The notes under the pieces: generated by a model
The model's input: the letters and a program-made list of their open reading frames with translations, nothing else
What the model was told of the DNA's origin: nothing
Database searches by the model: none
Made by a program: the position numbers and the translations under genes
In this document: piece after piece, positions 56,025 to 64,000 of the stretch
How the letters are laid out: every line of letters starts with the position of its first letter
Numbering within the stretch: position 1 is the first letter of the stretch
Source of the DNA: Physcia stellaris
Lineage: Eukaryota > Ascomycota > Lecanoromycetes > Caliciales > Physciaceae
NCBI GenBank assembly: GCA_018902385.1
Contig: JABSSW010000008.1
Coordinates: 868,001 to 932,000, forward strand
Direction: 5' to 3'
DNA length: 64,000 nucleotides

Positions 56025-59000
56025 ATTGATAGCATCATTCAAACGATGATTTGTACGTAAACAAAACGACATCATTTTTTGTTTCTTAACGTATCAGTTT
56101 TCGAACAGTCTTGCATTTTGTATGCAAATCAGTTGCTTATCAGTATTTTTTTTTCACGATCGCAATCAAAAACTTGATTGCCATTTGACTGACGTGTCGA
56201 TCGAAATCAATCATCAACAACAGATATTCAGTTGAAAATGAAAACTTCAATCAAATCTTTCACTTTTTTTACAACTTTCAGCAGAAACGACTGATTTCTC
56301 ATTCAAATATTCAAAACATTTCGAACTTTCGTTAAGATTCGCATTGTCATCGCTCAATGACGACGCACTTGAGTGTCAATTCATATTTGAATTTTTGTTT
56401 GATTCGAACAATTTCAATTCAACGATTTCATTTGTTTTTTCAACAACAGGAAACTTGCTCAACTACCTTGAAAACTTCAGCTCGCTCCCCTTCTCCTTGT
56501 TCTGTTTACCATTTTTTACCTCAGGACTTAGCACTGCTTGTCATTTTCATCTAAGTCACTCTGACTGTTTTCACACCACAAGTCATCCGCACTGCGTTCG
56601 AGCTATTCGACTACATCGATACAGTTGGCTCGATCTATTCTGCCAATACATCGGCAGAAGCTACTGTGAACAGCATCGTAATCAGCTTTTCTAAATCAAC
56701 ATCGTTGTCAATCACTAGTCATTCGATTTCGTCAAACACTGTCTATTCAACAAAATGAATCGTCGACAAAACTCGTTTTCGCAAAGATTTTAGAGCTTTC
56801 GTGATCGTCACAGAAATTTATCGAAATAATCAATCATTTTTCGATTGAATCAGTGATCGTGTTACGTCATTCATTTTTGATCTAAAATCGACGATTGCAA
56901 ATATCTTTTTTGATATCTTTTACATTCATTTTTCGAAAAATTTACGTCGTAGATTTCAAATCATCTCGTCGACGTCGTTTTTTCAACGACGAAACAACAT
57001 CATAGTTTCGCTGAATATTACTTTTCGAAACACAGAAAGTATCGAATCTATTTCTGCATTTAATACAAACATGACGAATGAAAATAACAATTGACAAAAC
57101 ACGAAATTCACGCAGCAGCAATGACAGATTCTTCAAACATTGATTACAAATGTTCGAAACGATGCTTCAGACAAAATTTCAAAATTTTGTCGAATTATCA
57201 GATTCAGTCGAATCTTTTGACAATGACGATGACGTCAAATGAAATGCTCAAAAAACAGAATTCTTCGATTCGTGATACGAAAGAAAGAACGCTATTATCG
57301 ACAATTCGATCGAGCATTCGAACAAAAATACATATTTTCGAAATGTTCATTTCTACATTGAAAGAATTAAAAATATGACATTGTTCAAAAATGCTGATGT
57401 GATTCGAACAAATCTTTATAATTGCATGCGTGATCACGCGCTACGTTGATACACAAAAATAATCAACGATGATCAAAAACGATTGATCAAATTCGAAAAT
57501 GACGTAAAAAAATGAAAACGTCTGTTGTTGAAACGATACAAAAAATCGTCATCAACAGCGCTGACGATCATCACGAAAAAAAATACACGATGAAAAATGC
57601 TCGTCGACATCGCGAGTCATTCGACTTCGCTGAAATTATAATCAAAAAAATTAAATCGACAATGATGTCAATCTACTCGCAACTGTATCTAATTTACAAT
57701 GAATTGAAATTGAAGTTTCGACGAGATTTGATCAAATCGACAAAAAAATTACAATGAATGAGTTTTTCAACAGCTCGATGATAAAAAAAGAAATATAATG
57801 AAACATCGAGAATCGATATCGATTTTATCATTCGCTCGGAAGCGAGCGTCGTTTTCAATTCATTTATCGTTTTCAAGTTTCAGTTTCATCCGATTCGTAT
57901 AATATTTTTTTTTTTTTTTCATCAATGGGCGTAGTGATTACGAAAATCTCAATGAATTTTTTCGCAATCACGGCAGACGCAATATTCAACTTCGTATCAG
58001 TTTGACAAACAAAGTAACGTTTACGTTTTTCAACAACAACAACGTTCATATCAGTCAGACTATTCAAATCGACAACAGTCGACACAAAATATGCAAAAAC
58101 GTTCATACGCAAATCAACAATATCGACTTCAACAAACGCAACAAAACGAAACTCAAAAGAATCGAAACACGTTCGATTCGCGATTTCAATATTCGCAGCC
58201 TTTACGTCTTAGTAATTATTTTGTTGATTTTTCAAACTCATTCTCGTTTTCGTCTAAACAAAGTACTTATTTTAATCAAGATGAAACGTTTAATCAAGAT
58301 GAAACATTATATCGACGAACGTACTTTGCGAAAGAAAAACAAAAAACAATTATTCAATCGATGAAAAAACTATCAAAATGATCACAACATGAATACTGAA
58401 AACGCGTCAAAAATATCTATAATAAATGATGAATATCATGACGAAAAGCATTTCGAAACTCAAAAATTTAATGAAAATTATGTGACTCATGAATCACTCG
58501 AATATTTTGTGAATATTTCAGTCAAACAGACAAAAATCTATGCATGCAAACGTTGTCAATCGAAATTCTATTTTAATAACAAGTTTCATCGACATTTGCG
58601 CTCGTGTCAAACAATTTCGATTAAATTTGACACATCGTCGACGAAAAATATTCATAATTATCAGACATTTATCATACAATCAAATGTCAAAACAAATACA
58701 CGATTTAATTTCGAATTTCGCTCGTGACGTTACGTCACGATGAAAACAAACATAAAACAATTTTTCATTGATATGTGCGTCGATATCGAATGCGATGCAT
58801 TTTTAATCGATCGTAAATTTTTGATGCAAAAAATATTTGACTACAAGACACATGCGCGACAAATCATGAAATTTCTCAAAGTTCGCGACATCGAGAATGT
58901 CGTCGTCATCACAACTGATCATATCTCATTAATTTTTCGTGTTTTTGAAATTTCGATTGATGACGACGATGCGATCGTCACATTTACGCGACAAATTTAC

Positions 59001-62000
59001 ATAGTGAAAAAACTGAAAGCAAAAATTCTTTTAAACAATGATATACTGAGTTCAGAACAAATGAGTATAAATGTAGACAAACAAATCGTCACTATAAAGA
59101 ATTGCAAAAATATACGAGTTAAACTAAATGTCATTAATGTTGAATCACAAGTCAAACGCGTTGTTCGTGTTAACGAAATTATTAAAATTTCAGTCAAATC
59201 AATTTTTACAATTTCATTCAAACTACGTGACAAAAATAGTTTGTTTATTGAACGCGACTTTATGTTTACGTCAACACGAATTGAACGATTAAATCAAAAT
59301 GAAAACGTGTTTTTACATATTATCGATGCACATACAAAGATCGTTCAAATTCACAACATCAATTTTGAGAATGTTTACATTCTCAAAAATACGCGTTTGG
59401 AATTCGTACAAGAATACGAAAAAAAGAATGCTATTTAACTAACTCGAAATACGCTCATTTAGTTGCTAATGCTCATAAGTTTGCTTTTAGAAATTGATTC
59501 AAGCAAACGTTGAAATTTGATGTTTCGATCATGACAATTGACGCGACTATGACGATTAGCTATAAAAATTTGCACGATGCGATCGCGATTAATTTCGTCG
59601 ATGCAAATGTCGATTCTGCGTTCAATTCTGCACGCAATTCTAACGATTCTATTGCTGTAAATTTTAATATTTGTGCGAAAGAAATTTTGTTTTGTTGAAA
59701 TTATCGTTTACGATGACGTTAACGCTCGAACTAAGTTTGCAAACGTTGCGTTGAACTATTCAAAACTGTGAAACGACAATGAATTTATCGTGCGAATTTC
59801 GAAAAATGAATGAATGTCAATTGAGCTCAAATTCGACGCGAAAATAAAAGCAACAAAAATCTATTTTTCGATTTCGCAAATTGAAAACTAATTGATGAAA
59901 CTTTCGACAAACTGCACGCTCAAAGTCGCATGAAATACATCAATCAATTCATTTCGCATGATTATTTTGTTTTCGCAATATGAAAAACAGTATTTGAATC
60001 GAACGATTCAAAACGCAAAAAACGAATCGTCGTAAATATACGCGAATTAAACAAAATCATTTTTATCGATACTTATTTTATGTTTTTTCAATCAAACATT
60101 ATTTCAATCGTCGTCGAATGCAGATTCATTTTTGTTTTCGACGCAACGAATTTTTTCATCAGTGATTGATAAAGTTTGCAGACAAACATAAATTTATCGT
60201 CGTTTCACATAAAAAACAGAAACAGTTTAACGTTGTCGTGATAAATTTCAAAAACTCATCATCATACGTACAGCGACGAATCGATTTTATTTTTCGAAAT
60301 TTTCGCGAGTTTGCTCGTGTTTACGTAAATGATATTGTTGTTTTTTTCAATATTCTTGAAAAACATATGATTCATCTACATTCGATATTCGAACGACTGA
60401 ATATTTATGAAATTAGTTTGTCGTCGAAGAAGTCGTTTTTCGACTATTTTACGATCGCACTTCTTGATCAGAAAATTGACGTTTTTGATTTCATTATCGC
60501 AATCGACAAATTGAAAACAATAATCAAACTGAACTTTCTCTATATTTTCAAAAATTTGAAAATCTATCTAGATTTTACAAAATGATTACGAGACTTCGTC
60601 GCGTTTTATGTTCAAAAAACGAACGCGTTACAACGTCGCAAAATTCTACTTTTACGTCAATCTTCAAGCAACAAAAAAACGATTCGCAAAATCTATTCGC
60701 AAAAGATTGTAATGAACAATTCTTCAATTGAGAAATTAAAATCATATCGATTATTGCAGAAAACTTTTAACAAAGTTTCATTTTTGATACATTTCAATTT
60801 CGATCGAAAATTGTACATCGACATCGACGCGTTTAAACGACGCGAATTCGACGCGATGATTTATCATTTCAAAACAAACAATAATTCAGACAAATTCAAA
60901 CGTAACGACATCGAGTTCATTCTATTTCTAAATCGAATGCTGAACGAAATCGAAATCAAATATTGATTCATCGAACTCGAAATGTGTGACTTAATATGAA
61001 TTGTCAAAAGAATTCGACATATGATAGAAACAATCAAAAATATCATTGTCGTTTTCACGAATCATGTCGTCAATACTTTCATCGTTAAACAAATCACGAT
61101 GAACTCGAGCAACATCGATAAATTCAATTTTCGTTTCGTTCGTGTTTCAATTTATCTGTCACAATTTAAATTGAAAATGAAATATAAATCAAAAAAAAAA
61201 TCATGTCGTTTCGAATGCGCTATCAAAATTAACTTCTGAAAATGAACAAATCGACAAAAAGTTCAAAAATAAACTTGATTTGAACACATATCATGACGAA
61301 ATAATCGACTTTTCGAATAATTTCGACTGTTACGCTTTTCAAAACATTTTTATTGTCATGTCGGAAAATCTAAAGAAGAAAATCAAAGACGAATATCAGA
61401 ACGAAAAAACATGACGAAACATGATCACGATATTAAAATCGCTGACGATTCGAATGCACGAAAAAAACAAAATTTGTCGATTCGAAATTTTCAAATCTCG
61501 TCGTCGCTCGAAGACAACGTAAAAATCGAAACGTCAATGAGCAAAAAAATAACGATACGAAATCTATATCAAAAAAACTCAAAACAGAAATCAATTTCGC
61601 GATAAATACGAATGACATTATATATCACGTTGACATTGACTCGCGTCGATCGTGTATATTTGTCACAATGAAACGCGAAATATTTCGTTTAGTTCACGAT
61701 CAAAATCATCATTCGAGAGTTCATCGATGCTATGACAGAATTTTCAATACATTATACATATCTCGACTTTCGCGAAAGATTAGAAAATACATCGAATACT
61801 GTTTTATTTGTCAGTTAACACAAATCAAGCGTTATCGATCGTATGAAAAATTCATGTTTATCACATTCGTTTCGCGTTCATTTCACATCATTGCGATTGA
61901 TTTTATTTTAGTTATGTTCGACGAAATGAACATTGTTATGTTCGCAACATGTAAACATTCTCGCCGAATCTCATTGATTTTCGACAAAAAAACTTATGAA

Positions 62001-63093
62001 ACGAAAAAATAAATCAACGCATTACTGAACAGATTGTTAATAGTCGACTGAAATGTGTCTGAAACTATAATTTCAAATCGAAATTTCAAATTCATGTCGA
62101 ATTTCTGACAGATGTTCTTCATCAAATTAGACACGAAATTGCTAATCTCAATGACATATCATTCGCAAACGAATGACTCGTCAAAACGAATCAATCAAAT
62201 TGTTGAAATTGTTATCAAATATTTCGTCATCGAGTTTTCGAACATCGATTACATCTTAATTCTTTTTGCAATTCAAGTTCAGCTAAACAACACGTCTAAC
62301 ACAATTACAAATTTATCACTCAATGAAATCATATACGAGTTCAAAATCAGAGACGCGATATCGAGTCTCATCGAAATTAACACAGCAAATGTACAGAATT
62401 TGTCAACGCAACGCATGAAATATCAACGAGAAACTGTCGATGTCACGAACTTTGCGACTGTCAAAATCAAAATATATTATGATTCACGTCATACTTTTAT
62501 TCGATTAAAACAAAATGAAAAAATCTATTTACAACTCAACAAAAATTACAAGCTGTCTGACAGATCAAATTCGAAACTATTTCAACAACGTTGCGAATCA
62601 TTTCGAATCTTTGAACGCATCGAACGTCTTGCGTATCGGCTGAAACTGTCATCAACATGACGAATTCATCTCGTTGTGTCTATTGCACAACTCGAATCAA
62701 CATCTGTCGAAATTGATTTTTACAATCGTTCGCGCTCATTATTTTGACTTCATTGAAGTCGAAGACGATACGAATCAATACAAATTTTATGAAGTTGAAA
62801 AGCTAGTCGAAAAACGAATTAAAAAGTACAACAAAATTCTCGTAATTCAATATCTAATCAAATGAATCGACTATGAATCGAAATATGACGAATGACGATT
62901 CATTTTCGAATTACAAAACTTCCAAAACCTCATTGAACAATACGAATTCAATCATTCGCAGAATTTTGATGATCGCAACGACAAACGAAAAGCGAAAAAA
63001 ATAGATTGATGCATGAAATGATTACGCATGATAATAGAACATGAAACTCAATGAAAACATTGATTTTTTTTTTTTTTTTTTTGATTGACAGAT

Positions 63094-63287
63094 TGTTATG
63101 ACACAAAATCAAATTAGATGATATGAACTTAAATCAAATATTCTGACATGACTTTTGACAAAAATTTTGTCGTCATTTCATACTAAATGAGTGATGATCA
63201 GACAACTGACTCGCAATTACTGTACATAAATTGACACTTTGTCGCTCATAGTTTCAAAATCAATCAATTTACACATTACGCATAACA
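63094..63287 (+). repeat. Gypsy copy 2, 3' LTR
   Basis: 194 bp; preceded by a long T run (63066-63082) and followed by the TACTG duplication. Confidence 0.88.
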
Positions 63288-63292
63288 TACTG
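63288..63292. repeat. Target site duplication of gypsy copy 2 (right), TACTG
   Basis: Matches 55826-55830 exactly and directly follows the LTR end at 63287. Confidence 0.85.
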
Positions 63293-64000
63293 ATTATCTG
63301 AAAAGATGTCAAAATAGCGCTAGTTCTTTCACGTGATCAAATTTTGTGATAAAATATTCGTATACGTCACGTGATAAAGATGCGACAAAAAACACATTAT
63401 TGCATAACACATTCATTTTTTTTTGACAATTTCAGCACGTTTTCTATTGTGTTTTCAAATTTTCGTGTCGATTGCAAATCTTTATAAGCGAAAAAAAAAA
63501 AACAGTTTTATCATAATCATATCAAATGTCAACATCATCAACGAATGTTTTTTTACGTATTGTACACAACACATTATTTTTCAAATTGATTGTTTTCAGT
63601 TACAGATGCAATTCGATCAATCGACGTGTAATTTTTTCTATATTTGTCATAACAGTTTGATTTTGTTCATAAGCTTTTGCTATTTTTTTCTGTGAAATCG
63701 CGATTTTTTCGATGAAAAATGCTGATGATTTCGCTGACGTCGAATCACAAAATGATTGATGTTGAATTACATTTTCACGAATGAATATGATCAAGAAAAC
63801 TGATTCAAATTTCGTTGAAACAGAAATTAACATGATTGAAAAATATGATGTTCGTCGACGTTTGCTAATAACGAAAATCGAAAATTGTCGAATCGTGCTG
63901 ATTAATGTCAGTTTCAAATAAAATGTTTTTTTGCTTTTATTCACTCAGTATTTTTTTTTTCGTTAAAGATCGCTTTTGTGATGTTGCGTACGACAATTGA
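63293..64000. other. AT-rich flank, unrecognised
   Basis: Same composition as the rest of the AT-rich block. The only longer frame (63600-63944, minus, 114 codons) has no recognisable motif. Probably part of a further mutated repeat that continues outside the window. Confidence 0.4.

Larger units (their letters stand above)
55831..63287 (+). mobile_element. Ty3/gypsy retrotransposon (fossil), plus strand, full-length but heavily mutated
   Basis: A 7457 bp element with two 194 bp LTRs (55831-56024 and 63094-63287; TGTTATGACAC to GCATAACA) that differ at about nine positions, all transitions, and a perfect 5 bp target duplication. Coding remains on the plus strand: gag about 56.9-58.4 kb, a C2HC zinc-finger-like module near 58.53-58.61 kb, protease region about 58.7-59.4 kb, reverse transcriptase about 59.9-60.6 kb, RNase H about 60.7-61.2 kb, integrase about 61.6-62.7 kb (HHCC-type zinc module with HHSRVH and CFICQ). 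It is structurally complete end to end but broken in dozens of places. The different LTRs from copy 1 (no shared sequence seen) mark a separate family. Confidence 0.88.

Noticed and set aside
57880-58112. Host gene candidates in the AT-rich block
   Set aside because: All frames there fit gypsy parts or are short AT-rich chance frames.
42905-64000. CRISPR-like or satellite arrays in the AT-rich block
   Set aside because: No regularly spaced repeats; only the two-unit repeat at 53968-54150 and the LTR pairs.

Overview
The window is nuclear DNA of a filamentous ascomycete (Pezizomycotina; the class cannot be fixed from the sequence alone). The evidence is dense protein-coding genes with short introns of 49-80 bp (CTAAC/CTGAC branch sites, AG acceptors), fungal-type proteins (Kre9, Iwr1, FHIP, TRM732, Pol4-like polymerase), and a long AT-rich transposon block bearing dense point mutation of the RIP type.

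Layout. 1-30 kb is gene-rich, on both strands: prolidase (partial), Kre9/Knh1, a 5 kb gene-poor stretch, a Myb-like protein, Iwr1, a 725-residue coiled-coil protein, a family X DNA polymerase, EMC4, a beta-adaptin, two small membrane proteins, TRM732/THADA and TIM23. 30.4-37.2 kb is one host gene split near its start codon by a 5.7 kb retroelement composite: a 465 bp miniature LTR element (TRIM) followed by a Ty1/copia element, the pair sharing one 5 bp target duplication. 37.9-41.9 kb holds NC2-alpha and a RAI16/FHIP protein. A tRNA-Val gene with a short intron marks the edge of the AT-rich block, which runs from about 42.3 kb to the end and contains two Ty3/gypsy fossils (one on each strand) with an unrecognised 6.3 kb AT-rich stretch between them.

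The host genes are housekeeping genes of unrelated pathways (secretion and membrane proteins, tRNA modification, RNA polymerase II import, transcription repression, DNA repair, mitochondrial import, endosome motility). I see no metabolic cluster or defence island.

Four host genes (prolidase, Iwr1, beta-adaptin, a small membrane protein) each need exactly one extra base, and in each case a C/G run of 4-5 is where the base fits. Homopolymer undercalling in the assembly explains all four better than four broken genes. The most interesting points are the single-duplication TRIM-copia composite, tRNA-like A and B boxes in the TRIM, and the mutation signature of the AT-rich block, where CC/GG is almost absent while CpG is kept.
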